Of a DNA stretch of 64,000 bases, positions 27,313 through 36,639 are shown piece by piece. The stretch is from the NCBI RefSeq assembly GCF_030053135.1, contig NZ_CP125652.1, positions 2,390,001 to 2,454,000 of the forward strand, given 5' to 3'. The position numbers and the translations under genes are program-made. The stretch is from Rhizobium sp. BT04. GTDB lineage: Bacteria; Pseudomonadota; Alphaproteobacteria; Rhizobiales; Rhizobiaceae. The first letter of the stretch is position 1; each line of letters starts with the position of its first letter. The notes under the pieces were generated by a model that searched no databases, had not been told where the DNA came from, and was given only the letters and a program-made list of their open reading frames with translations.

Positions 27313-27560
27313 CCACGCCGTCCCGCAGCCGAAGACCTCAAATTGTCGAGCAGCACCGCGATCAGCAGGATCAGCCCGCGCACGACATACTGGTAGAATG
27401 CCTGGATATTCGCCGGATTCATAACGTTTTCGGCAATACCCATGATCAGCACCCCGACGATGACGCCGCTCATGACAGCTCGGCCGCCGGCCAGCGAGAC
27501 ACCGCCGAGGACGCAGGCCGAGATCACCGAGAATTCAAGGTCCTGCAGCCCAAAGATCCA
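27309..27560 (-). pseudogene. Carboxy-terminal remnant of a sugar ABC transporter permease (RbsC/AraH type)
   Basis: The frame reads GLQDLEFSVISACVLGGVSL, AGGRAVMSGVIVGVLIMGIA and ends VRGLILLIAVLLDNLRS, the last 75-80 residues of a CUT2-family permease. The preceding about 240 residues, and any ATPase and binding-protein genes, are absent: upstream of about 27560 the resemblance stops. The retained stop codon overlaps the mutarotase start, so the operon's 5' part was deleted and its remaining genes may have lost their promoter. Confidence 0.8.
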
Positions 27561-27807
27561 GATCCGCAGTTGACGACGTTGATAGGATTATTGCCGAGGC
27601 GCCGGGAGGAAGCGTCGCAAAACGGATCGAATTCGGATAATGAGGTTCGATTGCTTCGCGCCGGAGTTAAAGCGGAGAGGTGAGTTGAAAAACGATCGAG
27701 CGACAGGACGAGGCCTAAAAGGCAATCGGCAGAACGAAATGACGGATCACCATAATTCTGCGGACATGCCGCCGATCGCAAACTCGGGAAGAGACTGAAA
27801 GACAGCG
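27561..27807. other. Intergenic region upstream of dgoD
   Basis: About 247 bases between the permease remnant and galactonate dehydratase. It carries the dgoD promoter and probably the deletion junction. I see no gene, and no strong hairpin. Confidence 0.45.
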
Positions 27808-28956
27808 ATGAAGATCACCAAACTCACCACCTATATCGTTCCGCCGCGCTGGCTGTTCTTGAAGGTCGAGACCGACGAGGGCATCGTCGGCTGGGGCGAA
27901 CCGGTCGTTGAAGGCCGCGCGCTCACTGTTCAGGCCGCCGTCCATGAGCTGGAAGACTATCTGATCGGCAAGGATCCCTTCCTGATCGAGGACCACTGGA
28001 CCGTGATGTATCGCGGCGGCTTCTATCGCGGCGGCGCCGTCCATATGAGCGCGATCTCGGGCATTGACCAGGCGCTATGGGACATCAAGGGCAAGGCGCT
28101 CGGCCAGCCGATCCATTCGCTGCTCGGCGGCCAGCTCCGTGATCGCATCAAGGTCTATTCCTGGATCGGCGGCGACCGCCCCTCGGATGTCGCCAACAAT
28201 GCCAGGGAGGTGGTTGCCCGCGGTTTCAAGGCGATCAAGCTCAATGGCTGCGAGGAGATGCAGATCGTCGACACCAACGAGAAGGTGGAGAAGGCGGTCG
28301 AGACTATCGCCGCCATCCGCGAGGCGATCGGCCCGCATATCGGCATCGGCGTCGATTTCCACGGCCGTGTGCACAAGCCGATGGCCAAGGTTCTCGCCAA
28401 GGAGCTCGACCCCTACAAGCTGATGTTCATCGAGGAGCCGGTGCTTTCGGAAAACAAGGAAGCGCTGCGCGATATCGTCAACCATACCTCGACACCGATC
28501 GCGCTCGGCGAAAGGCTGTTTTCGCGCTGGGACTTCAAGCAGGTTCTGTCCGACGGCTATGTCGACATCATCCAGCCCGACCTATCCCATGCCGGCGGCA
28601 TCACCGAATGCCGCAAGATCGCGGCGATGGCCGAAGCTTACGACGTGGCACTGGCGCCGCATTGCCCGCTCGGCCCGATTGCGCTCGCCGCCTGCCTGCA
28701 GGTCGACGCCGTCAGCTACAACGCTTTCATCCAGGAACAGAGCCTCGGCATCCATTATAACAAGGGCAACGACATTCTCGACTACATCGCCAACAAGGAG
28801 GTGTTCCATTATGCCGATGGTTTCGTCTCGATCCCTCAAGGGCCCGGCCTCGGCATCGAGGTCGACGAAGCCTATGTCATCGAACGCGCCAAGGAGGGCC
28901 ATCGCTGGCGCAACCCGATCTGGCGGCACGCCGACGGCAGCTTCGCCGAATGGTAG
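27808..28956 (+). CDS. dgoD: D-galactonate dehydratase
   Basis: 382 residues of the enolase superfamily, collinear with E. coli DgoD: metal ligands Asp183, Glu209 and Glu235, and catalytic His185 (VDFHGR) and His285 (APHCPLGP). It dehydrates D-galactonate to 2-keto-3-deoxygalactonate in the De Ley-Doudoroff pathway. The opposite-strand mutarotase and sugar dehydrogenase could supply galactonate. A strong terminator follows directly. No dgoK or dgoA gene is in this window. Confidence 0.92.
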   Translation: MKITKLTTYIVPPRWLFLKVETDEGIVGWGEPVVEGRALTVQAAVHELEDYLIGKDPFLIEDHWTVMYRGGFYRGGAVHMSAISGIDQALWDIKGKALGQPIHSLLGGQLRDRIKVYSWIGGDRPSDVANNAREVVARGFKAIKLNGCEEMQIVDTNEKVEKAVETIAAIREAIGPHIGIGVDFHGRVHKPMAKVLAKELDPYKLMFIEEPVLSENKEALRDIVNHTSTPIALGERLFSRWDFKQVLSDGYVDIIQPDLSHAGGITECRKIAAMAEAYDVALAPHCPLGPIALAACLQVDAVSYNAFIQEQSLGIHYNKGNDILDYIANKEVFHYADGFVSIPQGPGLGIEVDEAYVIERAKEGHRWRNPIWRHADGSFAEW

Positions 28957-28963
28957 GAGTGGA

Positions 28964-28986
28964 GGGCCGCGCAAGCGGCCCTTTTT
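28964..28986 (+). terminator. Rho-independent terminator of dgoD
   Basis: GGGCCGC (28964-28970), a GCAA tetraloop, GCGGCCC (28975-28981) and TTTTT. Stem and tract are perfect. Confidence 0.92.
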
Positions 28987-29049
28987 CATTGGCCCTGTAG
29001 GATATCGCGTATCTCTTGCGTCATAATGGAAGCTCAAAGAGGAGATTTC

Positions 29050-29448
29050 ATGATGGCCAGAGCTATCGCAATCATCGTCGCCCGCATCATCTTCAGTTTC
29101 ATCTTCTTCATGGCCGCCGGCTTCAAATTCGCCGATATCGGCGCAACAGTGGGCTACATTACCGCCGCCGGCTTTCCGATGGCGACATTCCTGGCCTGGG
29201 TTGCCGCCTTCTTCGAGATCGCACTGGCGCTCGCCTTCATATCGGGGGCCTTCTTCACGGAGGCCAGCCTGCTTGCAGGCATCTATGTGATCTTCCTGGC
29301 TTTTGCCTTCCACGGCCCATCCCATTGGCAACAGAACCAAGCCGAGTTCGGCTTCTTCGTCGATCACTTCACCTTCCTCGCCGGCCTGCTCTTTGCCGCG
29401 GTTCACGGGCCGGAGAAATGGGCGTTGAGGCACAGCCTCCTCAGATAG
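29050..29448 (+). CDS. DoxX-family membrane protein
   Basis: About 132 residues, nearly all hydrophobic, with four predicted transmembrane helices (around residues 5-27, 38-62, 66-90 and 100-122). The spacing and the AGFKFADIG segment resemble DoxX/DoxD-like membrane proteins of unknown or redox-related role. The start ATG 29050 follows AGGAG at 29040-29044. Confidence 0.75.
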   Translation: MMARAIAIIVARIIFSFIFFMAAGFKFADIGATVGYITAAGFPMATFLAWVAAFFEIALALAFISGAFFTEASLLAGIYVIFLAFAFHGPSHWQQNQAEFGFFVDHFTFLAGLLFAAVHGPEKWALRHSLLR

Positions 29449-29529
29449 ATCAAACGACCCGCTCCCGTTGCGGAACCAACAGCCATGCCGAACATTGGCC
29501 TACCGGCAAACGGCAAGGAGAGCCCGCTC

Positions 29530-30309
29530 ATGGAGCTGAAGGGAAAGATCGCATTGGTCACAGGCGCTGGTTCCGGCATCGGCAAAGCGGCTGCATTGCG
29601 GCTCGCCGCCGAGGGAGCAAGGGTAGCGGTATTGAGCCGCACCGCCGAAGAGGTCGAGAAAACCTGCACCGAGATCAAGGCCGCCGGCGGCCAGTCCCTC
29701 GCGCTGGTCGCCGATACCAGCGATGAAGCGCAAATGCGGAGCGCGGTGACGCAGCTGATCAACAGTTTCGACGGCCTCGACATCGTTGTCGCCAATGCCG
29801 GGATCAACGGCGTCTGGGCGCCGATCGACGATTTGAAACCGGATGAATGGGACAAGACCATCGCCGTCAATCTGCGCGGCACCTATCTGACCCTGCATCT
29901 GACGGTTCCGCATCTGAAGCGCCGCGGCGGTTCGATCGTCGTCGTCTCGTCCATCAACGGCACCCGTACCTTCACCACGCCGGGCGCCACCGCCTACACG
30001 GCAACCAAAGCCGGCCAGGTCGCCATGGTCCAGCAACTCGCCCTCGAACTCGGGCGCCATGGCATCCGCGTCAATGCCGTCTGCCCCGGCGAGATCGACA
30101 CCAATATCGGCGAGAATACCAACAGCCGCCACCGTGAGGAGACGGAGGTTCCGGTCATCTGGCCTGAAGGAGATATCCCGATCGCCGGCGGCAGGGCAGG
30201 CAAGAGCGAGGATGTCGCCGAAACCATCCTGTTCCTCGCCTCCGAGCGCGCCCGACACATCACCGGTACGCCGATCTGGATCGACGGCGGCCAGGGTCTG
30301 CTGCGATAG
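29530..30309 (+). CDS. SDR-family oxidoreductase (FabG-like)
   Basis: 259 residues with the cofactor motif TGAGSGIGKAAALRL, the structural ANAGI, catalytic Ser in VVVSSINGT and Tyr/Lys in YTATKAGQ. The start MELKGKIALVTG at 29530 follows AAGGAG (29516-29521). It stands between DoxX and a convergent adenylate cyclase and has no operon context that would identify the substrate. Confidence 0.82.
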   Translation: MELKGKIALVTGAGSGIGKAAALRLAAEGARVAVLSRTAEEVEKTCTEIKAAGGQSLALVADTSDEAQMRSAVTQLINSFDGLDIVVANAGINGVWAPIDDLKPDEWDKTIAVNLRGTYLTLHLTVPHLKRRGGSIVVVSSINGTRTFTTPGATAYTATKAGQVAMVQQLALELGRHGIRVNAVCPGEIDTNIGENTNSRHREETEVPVIWPEGDIPIAGGRAGKSEDVAETILFLASERARHITGTPIWIDGGQGLLR

Positions 30310-30330
30310 CCCTTCCTGATTCTGCTACGG

Positions 30331-31548
30331 TCAGCCGTTCAGCCGGGCGCTTTCCAGCGTGTAGAGCTGCTGGGCGCGCTGCACGCCGCGCAATGCGTAG
30401 CGCCCGATGCAGGCGAGTGTCGCGCGCTCCTCCTCCGGGATCGCCGAGGCGAAATCGGAGGACATCAAAACGTTGAGATCGACCGAGCGGCAGATCGAGG
30501 CGATGCGGCTGACCTCGTTGACGGCAGGGCCAATGACGGTGAAGTCCAGCCGGTCCTGGCTGCCGATATTGCCGTAGAAGACGTCGCCGATATGCAGGCC
30601 GATATAGACGTCGGTCACGGCCCGGCCGGCGGCCCGGCGTTCACCGTTCAACGTGCGGAGCTTTTCCCGCAGAAGGAATTCGGCGCGTAGCGCCGCGGAA
30701 CACGCCTCCGCCGGAACCTCGCCCTTGAAGATCGCCAGCACGCCGTCGCCGATCAGCTTCAGCACGTCGCCGCCGGATGCGTGGATCGCCGTGATCACAG
30801 CCTCGCTGTAGTCGTTGAGCAGCGGGATGATCTCCTCCGGCGGCACGCTGTCGGAGATCTTGGTGTAATTCAGCAGATCGGAAAACCAGAGTGCCGCGGA
30901 AATCCGCTCCGACTTGCCGCGGCTGATCTTGCCTTCCATCACCTGCCGCGCGGCGTCCTCGCCGAGATAGACCTCGGCGATGGTGCGGGCAATACGCCCA
31001 AGCGCGGTGCATTTGATCGCCAGCCCCAGCACTGGCACCAGCTTGCGCAGGATGGCAAGGTCGTGATCGGAAAAGCCCTCGGGATGTTTCGTCGCGAAAT
31101 GCGAGAAGAAGCAATCCATTTCACCGATCGTGCCAGCCTCGCTGAAACGATGCATCATCGCCACGAAATCGGTATGACCGGCTTCAGCGATCGTATCGAG
31201 CAGGCTGAAATCGATCGGATCGCCAAAGCCGAGGCGTCGGCGTATCTCCCGTTCATCCTTAGACCAAAGATAATAGAAGGCCGAACGCTGCCAGTTCGAC
31301 GCCGCCTCCCCAGAGCTCGTCGAACCATATTCGAACTCCGTCTGGATCTCCTCCACGCTGTCCCAGCGGAAGGCACGACCCTCGTGCACCGGATGCAGCG
31401 TATCCATCAGCGCCAGACCGCGGTCGAGCGGCAGGCCGGCATTGCGGCAGGCCGCGCAGAAACCGGTCATGAGCTCGGCTTCGGAAACACCTTTCAGTCC
31501 CTGCTCGGTCACCCAGGCTGCAATCGTGCTGACGTCGCTGTAATCCAT
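30331..31548 (-). CDS. Class III adenylate cyclase (paralogue 1)
   Basis: About 405 residues. The carboxy half is a class III cyclase domain: metal-binding Asp in WFSDLLNYT and in LKLIGDGVLAIF, the adenine-selecting Lys in DVLKLIG, and the transition-state Asn and Arg in GPAVNEVSRI. The amino half (about 200 residues) is shared in outline with the cyclase at 53.2-54.5 kb and includes a segment on roles such as DRGLALMDTLHPVHEGRAF. It should make cyclic AMP from ATP; no membrane segment is visible. I start at ATG 31548, preceded by AAGGTGAG, rather than the upstream GTG. Confidence 0.85.
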   Translation of the reverse strand: MDYSDVSTIAAWVTEQGLKGVSEAELMTGFCAACRNAGLPLDRGLALMDTLHPVHEGRAFRWDSVEEIQTEFEYGSTSSGEAASNWQRSAFYYLWSKDEREIRRRLGFGDPIDFSLLDTIAEAGHTDFVAMMHRFSEAGTIGEMDCFFSHFATKHPEGFSDHDLAILRKLVPVLGLAIKCTALGRIARTIAEVYLGEDAARQVMEGKISRGKSERISAALWFSDLLNYTKISDSVPPEEIIPLLNDYSEAVITAIHASGGDVLKLIGDGVLAIFKGEVPAEACSAALRAEFLLREKLRTLNGERRAAGRAVTDVYIGLHIGDVFYGNIGSQDRLDFTVIGPAVNEVSRIASICRSVDLNVLMSSDFASAIPEEERATLACIGRYALRGVQRAQQLYTLESARLNG

Positions 31549-31618
31549 GGCGCTCACCTTCACTCGTGCTTAGTCTGAGCAGTAGCCCGAATTCGGCCCG
31601 GAAGGAAAGTCAATTGGC

Positions 31619-32644
31619 TCAATCGCTCGCGGGCATATTGTAGGGCGTGATGACTTCGACTGAGGAAAGCGAGGCCGGCACCGCCCGCCCCGATGCTTGT
31701 GCCCGGCTCATGATCGCCCGGAAGGCCGAGCGCGCATCGGTTCTGAGATCGTGATGCAGCACGAAGCCGATCCGGCGCGCCGCAAGCAGGGCACGATTAT
31801 CTGCATCGAGATCATGGGCGACGAAGACGCCGACGGCACGTTTGGCCGCATCGAAGGCCGCAAGCACCGCCCGGTTGCCGCCGCCGATCGAATAGACCGC
31901 GTTGATGGCCGGATCGGCGGCAAGCGCTGCCGACGCAAGCGTTCCCGTCGCGGCATCCGTGCCGTGCCCCTCGCTGATTTCGGTGATGCCGATGTTGGGA
32001 TACTGAGCGCGAATGCTGCGGCGAAAGCCGATTTCGCGCTCCTCCTCGCCGCGGAACCGGCCGCTCGACAACGTCACCAGCACCTTGCCGCCATGGTCCC
32101 CAAGGAATTCGCCGATCAGATAGGCCGCGGTCTCTCCGGCCGCCCGGTTGTCGGCGCCGGCATAGGCGATGCGCGCCGAATTCGGCAGGTCGGTCACCAG
32201 CGTCACCACGGGAATGCCGGCCGCATCCGCCCGCGCAACCGCCGCCGCCACCTCGGCAACGTCAGGCGCCTTGAGCACGATGCCGTGCGTGCCGCGCAGC
32301 CGGATGCGATCGAGAAGCTGCACCAGTTCGGCGGGCTTCATCACCTCGGCGAAATGAAACCGGCAGCGGAAGATCCCGGGCAGGAAGGTCGCCATCTCAG
32401 CCTCGAAGGCGGCGCGCACCGCGTCGCTGAAACGCTGTGGCGTCTCCATGACGATATCGATCGCCAGCACCCGCCCGCTGCCCATCGCCCCCGCCTGCTG
32501 CTTCTCCAGCTCCGCGATTGCCGCCTTCACCCGCATCTCGGTTTGCCGGCGCACGCCCGGCCTGCCGTTCAGCACCCGGTCGACGGTCGCGGTGCTGAGC
32601 CCCGCCTGGAAGGCGATGTCCTTGACGAGAAAGAGATGTGCCAT
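31619..32644 (-). CDS. LacI-family transcriptional regulator (with periplasmic-binding-type domain 4)
   Basis: 341 residues: LacI headpiece VKDIAFQAGLSTATVDRVLN with hinge region, then a ligand domain resembling monosaccharide-binding proteins (IVLKAPDVAEVAAAVARADA, AGIPVVTLVTDLPNS, AYAGADNRAAGETAAYLI). It is divergent from the PhyH-SDR-SMP30 genes and probably regulates them. A direct repeat of TGATGGTTT lies between the two start codons. Confidence 0.87.
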   Translation of the reverse strand: MAHLFLVKDIAFQAGLSTATVDRVLNGRPGVRRQTEMRVKAAIAELEKQQAGAMGSGRVLAIDIVMETPQRFSDAVRAAFEAEMATFLPGIFRCRFHFAEVMKPAELVQLLDRIRLRGTHGIVLKAPDVAEVAAAVARADAAGIPVVTLVTDLPNSARIAYAGADNRAAGETAAYLIGEFLGDHGGKVLVTLSSGRFRGEEEREIGFRRSIRAQYPNIGITEISEGHGTDAATGTLASAALAADPAINAVYSIGGGNRAVLAAFDAAKRAVGVFVAHDLDADNRALLAARRIGFVLHHDLRTDARSAFRAIMSRAQASGRAVPASLSSVEVITPYNMPASD

Positions 32645-32655
32645 GGGGCTCGATC

Positions 32656-32675
32656 TGATGGTTTTTTGATGGTTT
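32656..32675. promoter_or_regulatory. Tandem TGATGGTTT motif in the LacI/PhyH divergent promoter
   Basis: TGATGGTTT occurs at 32656-32664 and again at 32667-32675, a period of 11 bases (about one helical turn), between the divergent LacI gene and the dioxygenase gene. It may be a regulator site, but it is not palindromic as LacI operators usually are. Confidence 0.35.
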
Positions 32676-32740
32676 CCTGATCTATATCACTCGGCATCGC
32701 GGCGTATAGTGCCTCCATCGGAATGAGGGAGGAGCCCGCC

Positions 32741-33928
32741 ATGAAAACCGACAACTGGCAGAAACTGCGTGCCGACCGCGTCTGGCTGAGCGAAGAGGCC
32801 TGCGATCTCGACGATTTCCGCAGGCTTGCGGAAAAAACGACTGTGCTTGCCGATTATCCCTCGGCGTCTGCGGTCGAAAAAAACGTGCTGATCTATGACA
32901 GCCGTAAGGTGATGGCGGCGGCCGCAACCCCGGAAGGCCGGCGCGCCGTGCTGGCGGAAATCTGCGAAGCCTTCGGCGAAGGTCCCGGTGTCGTCGTCTT
33001 CAAGCACGCTTACGAAGACCCCCGCACCATCGATCGCGCCAGCGCGATCTTCGACGCGATCATCGAGGAACAGCACCGCACCGCGACCGGCGGCGGCGAT
33101 CACTTCGCCAAGCCTGGCGCCAACGACCGCATCTGGAATTCGCTGGAGAAGCATTGTCTCGCCGATCCGGCAAATTTCGCCGAATATTACGGCAACGCCA
33201 TTATCGCGCTGGCCAGCGAAGCTTGGCTCGGTCCGAGCTACCAGATGACGGCGCAGGTCAACCGCGTCAATCCGGGCGGCGCGGCGCAGTCGGCCCACCG
33301 CGATTACCATCTCGGCTTCCAATCGTCAGAGGTGATCGAACAGTTCCCGGCGCATGTGCACCGGCTCTCGCCGGTGCTGACGCTCCAGGGCGCGGTCGCC
33401 CATTGCGACATGCCGCTCGAAAGCGGCCCGACACTCTTCCTGCCGCACAGCCAGACCTATGTGCCTGGCTATCTCGCGCTGAAACGGCAGGAGTTCCGGG
33501 ATTATTTCGAGAAGAACCATGTCCAGCTGCCGCTCGAAAAAGGCGACGTCGTCTTTTTCAATCCCGCCCTCTTCCATGCCGCCGGCACCAACCGCTCGGC
33601 CGGCATCAAGCGTGTCGCCAACCTCCTGCAAGTCTCCTCCGCCTTCGGCCGGGCGATGGAAACCGTCAACCGCGAGAAGATGAGCGCCAGATTGTTTCCC
33701 GCACTAAAGACGTTGCGGGGCAGGCTCTCACCAGCCGAAATCGCCAACGCCGTCGCCGCCTGCGCCGAAGGTTATTCGTTCCCGACCAATCTCGACCGTG
33801 ACCCGCCGCTCGGCGGACTGGCGCCGAAGACCCAGGCGCAACTGATTCACGAGGCGCTGAAGGAAGGCTGGAGCGACGAGGCCTTTACGGCAGCACTTGC
33901 GGAGCAGGCGCAGAAGAAGCTGAGCTGA
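32741..33928 (+). CDS. Phytanoyl-CoA dioxygenase (PhyH)-family Fe(II)/2-oxoglutarate oxygenase
   Basis: 395 residues. The facial triad is visible as His186 and Asp188 in AHRDYH and His279 in LFHAAGTN, with a downstream Arg (AGIKRVANLLQ) suited to bind 2-oxoglutarate. The start ATG 32741 follows GGGAGGAG. Such enzymes hydroxylate or oxidise small molecules. It is followed by an SDR and an SMP-30 lactonase on the same strand, which suggests an oxidative catabolic pathway for a sugar-like or polyol-like compound. The substrate is unknown. Confidence 0.82.
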   Translation: MKTDNWQKLRADRVWLSEEACDLDDFRRLAEKTTVLADYPSASAVEKNVLIYDSRKVMAAAATPEGRRAVLAEICEAFGEGPGVVVFKHAYEDPRTIDRASAIFDAIIEEQHRTATGGGDHFAKPGANDRIWNSLEKHCLADPANFAEYYGNAIIALASEAWLGPSYQMTAQVNRVNPGGAAQSAHRDYHLGFQSSEVIEQFPAHVHRLSPVLTLQGAVAHCDMPLESGPTLFLPHSQTYVPGYLALKRQEFRDYFEKNHVQLPLEKGDVVFFNPALFHAAGTNRSAGIKRVANLLQVSSAFGRAMETVNREKMSARLFPALKTLRGRLSPAEIANAVAACAEGYSFPTNLDRDPPLGGLAPKTQAQLIHEALKEGWSDEAFTAALAEQAQKKLS

Positions 33929-34016
33929 TTGGTAGCGTAAGTCTTCTCGTATCCGCACTGACACAAGCCTCCCGCACCCGCGGGAGGCCATTCGCACATC
34001 ACCAAGGAGGAACCAC

Positions 34017-34838
34017 ATGAGCACAGACCACAGCCGCCTCGACGGCAAGATCGCCATCGTCACCGGCGGCACGCAAGGATTGGGTGCCACCATCGCCCGT
34101 CTCTTCGCCGAGCGCGGCGCAAAGGGCATCGTCATCTGCGGCCGCAACGAAGCCAAGGGTAAGGCAAAGGCCGCGGAGATTTCGGACGTGACCGGCGCCA
34201 GGGTCGTTTATGTGAAGGCCGACCTCGGCAAGGTCGAGGAGGCGCAGAATGTCGTGCGCGCCTGCGACGAGGTCTTCGGCCGTGTCGACGCGCTGGTCAA
34301 TGCCGCCGCCATCACCGATCGCGGCACCATTCTCGACACCAGCCCGGAGCTCTTCGACGCCATGTTCGCCGTCAATGTGCGCGCGCCGTTTTTCCTGATG
34401 CAGGAGGCGGTAAAGGTCATGCGCCGCGAAAAGATCGAGGGTACCATCGTCAACATCGGCTCGATGTCGGCCAAAGCAGGTCAGCCCTTCATCGCCGCCT
34501 ATTGCGCCTCCAAAGGCGCGTTGGAAACGCTGACGAAGAACACCGCTTATGCGCTCCTGCGCAACCGCATCCGCGTCAATGGCCTTAACATCGGCTGGAT
34601 GGCCTCCGAAGGTGAGGATCGCATCCAGCGCGAATATCACCATGCACCCGCCGACTGGCTGGAGAAGGCGGCGGCAAGTCAGCCCTTCGGCCGCCTCGTC
34701 GATCCGCACGAAGTGGCGCGCGCCTGCGCTTACCTGTCGTCTTCCGAATCCGGCCTGATGACCGGCTCGGTCATCTGCTTCGACCAGTCGATCTGGGGCG
34801 CTTACGACGGCTCGCCGCATCCGGACGCCGCCCTCTGA
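34017..34838 (+). CDS. SDR-family oxidoreductase in the PhyH-lactonase gene set
   Basis: 273 residues: TGGTQGLGATIARLF, NAAAITD, catalytic Ser in IGSMSAKAG and Tyr/Lys in YCASKGAL. An AAGGAGG site precedes the start. With the dioxygenase upstream and the lactonase downstream it could oxidise a lactol or secondary alcohol to a lactone or ketone. The carboxy end (SIWGAYDGSPHPDAAL) is longer than in FabG. Confidence 0.83.
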   Translation: MSTDHSRLDGKIAIVTGGTQGLGATIARLFAERGAKGIVICGRNEAKGKAKAAEISDVTGARVVYVKADLGKVEEAQNVVRACDEVFGRVDALVNAAAITDRGTILDTSPELFDAMFAVNVRAPFFLMQEAVKVMRREKIEGTIVNIGSMSAKAGQPFIAAYCASKGALETLTKNTAYALLRNRIRVNGLNIGWMASEGEDRIQREYHHAPADWLEKAAASQPFGRLVDPHEVARACAYLSSSESGLMTGSVICFDQSIWGAYDGSPHPDAAL

Positions 34839-34933
34839 CGAAACCGGAGCCCGGCATTTCCATTGCCGGGCTCTGGCACCTCTCAGGAATTATCGCTAGG
34901 AAAAGAACGGCAGCATTCAGGGAGGAAACTGGC

Positions 34934-35845
34934 ATGGGCGACAATCCGATTTATGAGATCCGCGACGAACGCTTCGGTGCAATGATCATCGGCAGCGCCG
35001 GCCTCGAGGAGCTTCATTCCGGCTGCCGCTGGACGGAAGGTCCGGTGTGGTTTTCCGATCTGAACTGCCTTCTCTGGAGCGATATCCCGAATGAACGCAT
35101 GATGCGCTGGACGCCCGATGGGACGGTCTCCGTCTTCCGCTCGCCCTCCAACTACGTCAACGGCAATACCCGTGACCGGCAAGGTCGGCTGGTCTCCTGC
35201 GAACATGGCGGCCGCCGCGTCACCCGCACCGAGACGGACGGCACGATCACCGTTCTCGCCGACAGCTACCAGGGCAAGCGGCTGAACTCGCCGAACGACG
35301 TCGTTGTGCACTCCGACGGCGGAGTCTGGTTCACCGATCCGACTTACGGCATCCTGTCGGATTACGAGGGCCATAAGGCCGAGCCCGAGCAGCCCAAGCG
35401 CAACGTCTACCGGATCGATCCGGCAAGCGGCGCGATCGACGCCGTCGTCGAAGATTTCATCCAGCCGAACGGCCTTGCCTTCTCGCCCGATGAGACGAAG
35501 CTTTATATTGCCGATTCCGGCTCCGCAAAACACGACGTGCCGCGCCATATCCGCGTTTTCGACGTCATCAACGGCAGGGCGCTTGCCAACAGCCGCTATT
35601 TCTGCAGCCTCGATGTCGGCCATCCCGATGGGTTCCGCTTCGATATCGCCGGCAATCTCTGGACGAGTGCCTCCGACGGCGTGCACTGCTTTTCGCCCGA
35701 GGGAACCTTGCTCGGCAAGATCAGGGTGCCGCAGACGGTGTCCAACCTCACCTTCGGCGGCCCCAAGAAAAACCGGCTCTTCATCACCGCAACGCGTTCG
35801 GTCTATTCGATTTATATCAAGACGACCGGCGCACAATATCCATAG
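34934..35845 (+). CDS. SMP-30/gluconolactonase-family lactonase
   Basis: 303 residues of the six-bladed SMP-30 propeller: EGPVWFSDLNCLLWSDIPNE, the metal-site segments RLNSPNDVVVHSDGGVWFTD and QPNGLAFSPDETKLYIADSG. It should hydrolyse a sugar lactone to the open-chain acid. It fits as the step after the neighbouring SDR. It is convergent with thuA-like, with only one base between stop codons. Confidence 0.87.
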   Translation: MGDNPIYEIRDERFGAMIIGSAGLEELHSGCRWTEGPVWFSDLNCLLWSDIPNERMMRWTPDGTVSVFRSPSNYVNGNTRDRQGRLVSCEHGGRRVTRTETDGTITVLADSYQGKRLNSPNDVVVHSDGGVWFTDPTYGILSDYEGHKAEPEQPKRNVYRIDPASGAIDAVVEDFIQPNGLAFSPDETKLYIADSGSAKHDVPRHIRVFDVINGRALANSRYFCSLDVGHPDGFRFDIAGNLWTSASDGVHCFSPEGTLLGKIRVPQTVSNLTFGGPKKNRLFITATRSVYSIYIKTTGAQYP

Positions 35846-35846
35846 A

Positions 35847-36596
35847 TCAGGCCTTCGGTCTATCGGGGCGGCCGTGCAGCGGCTCGGCCCGATGCCAGTT
35901 TTCCAGGATGCGGCCATCGGTGTGTTTCTGCCGCGCCCAGCGGACGCCGTTCGAGATCACCTTATGCACGGTCTTGTCGTGATAGATCGGGTAGGTCTCG
36001 TGGCCGGGGCTGAAGAAGAAGATCCGCCCGCGCCCGCGCTGGAAGGTGCAGCCGCTGCGGAACACCTCGCCGCCGGAATACCAGGAGATGAAGACAAGCT
36101 CGTCCGGCTGCGGAATGTCGAAGGGCTCGCCGTACATTTCCGAGGCATTGACCTCGAAATAGGGCGGCAGTCCCTCGGCGATCGGATGCGAAGGGTTGAC
36201 CACCCAGACGCGTTCAAGATCGCCGTCCGGCGTCTCTCGCCAGGAGAGGTTGGCATTGGTGCCCATCAGCCGGCGGAAGAGCTTGGAGTGATGGCCGGAA
36301 TGCAGCATCAGCAGACCCATGCCCTTCAGTACGCGCTGCTGCACGCGGTCGATCAGCCCGTCGCTGACCTCCTCATGCGCCATATGTCCCCACCAGAGCA
36401 GCACGTCGGTATCATCGAGCACGCTGTCCGGCAGGCCTTCATCGGGATCATCCAGCGTGCCGCGGCGGATTTCGAAATCCGGATGGGCGATGCCTGACGC
36501 GATCGCTCCGTCGATACGATCAGGATAGATCTCCTGAACCTCCTTATGGAGCTGCTCGTGGCGTCCCTCGTTCCAGATGGTGACCTTGATTGTCAT
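35847..36596 (-). CDS. ThuA-domain protein
   Basis: 249 residues with the ThuA signature region (VTIWNEGRHEQ, DVLLWWGHMAHEEV, GLLMLHSGHHSKLF, VFISWYSGGEVFRSG, IFFFSPGHETYPIYH). In Sinorhizobium, ThuA acts with ThuB in converting trehalose-type disaccharides to 3-keto derivatives. Here it is the last gene of an ABC transporter operon with the order binding protein, permeases, ATPase, ThuA, as in thuEFGKA. It is a Thu-like paralogue; I cannot say that trehalose is the substrate. Confidence 0.85.
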   Translation of the reverse strand: MTIKVTIWNEGRHEQLHKEVQEIYPDRIDGAIASGIAHPDFEIRRGTLDDPDEGLPDSVLDDTDVLLWWGHMAHEEVSDGLIDRVQQRVLKGMGLLMLHSGHHSKLFRRLMGTNANLSWRETPDGDLERVWVVNPSHPIAEGLPPYFEVNASEMYGEPFDIPQPDELVFISWYSGGEVFRSGCTFQRGRGRIFFFSPGHETYPIYHDKTVHKVISNGVRWARQKHTDGRILENWHRAEPLHGRPDRPKA

Positions 36597-36639
36597 GGCA
36601 TTCCTCGATGTCTAGGCTTTGATGTTTCAGGCGAAATTG

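Noticed and set aside
32656..32675. The tandem TGATGGTTT motif as a certain LacI operator
   Set aside because: It is a direct, not inverted, repeat and lacks the central CpG usual in LacI operators. It is kept only as a low-confidence site.
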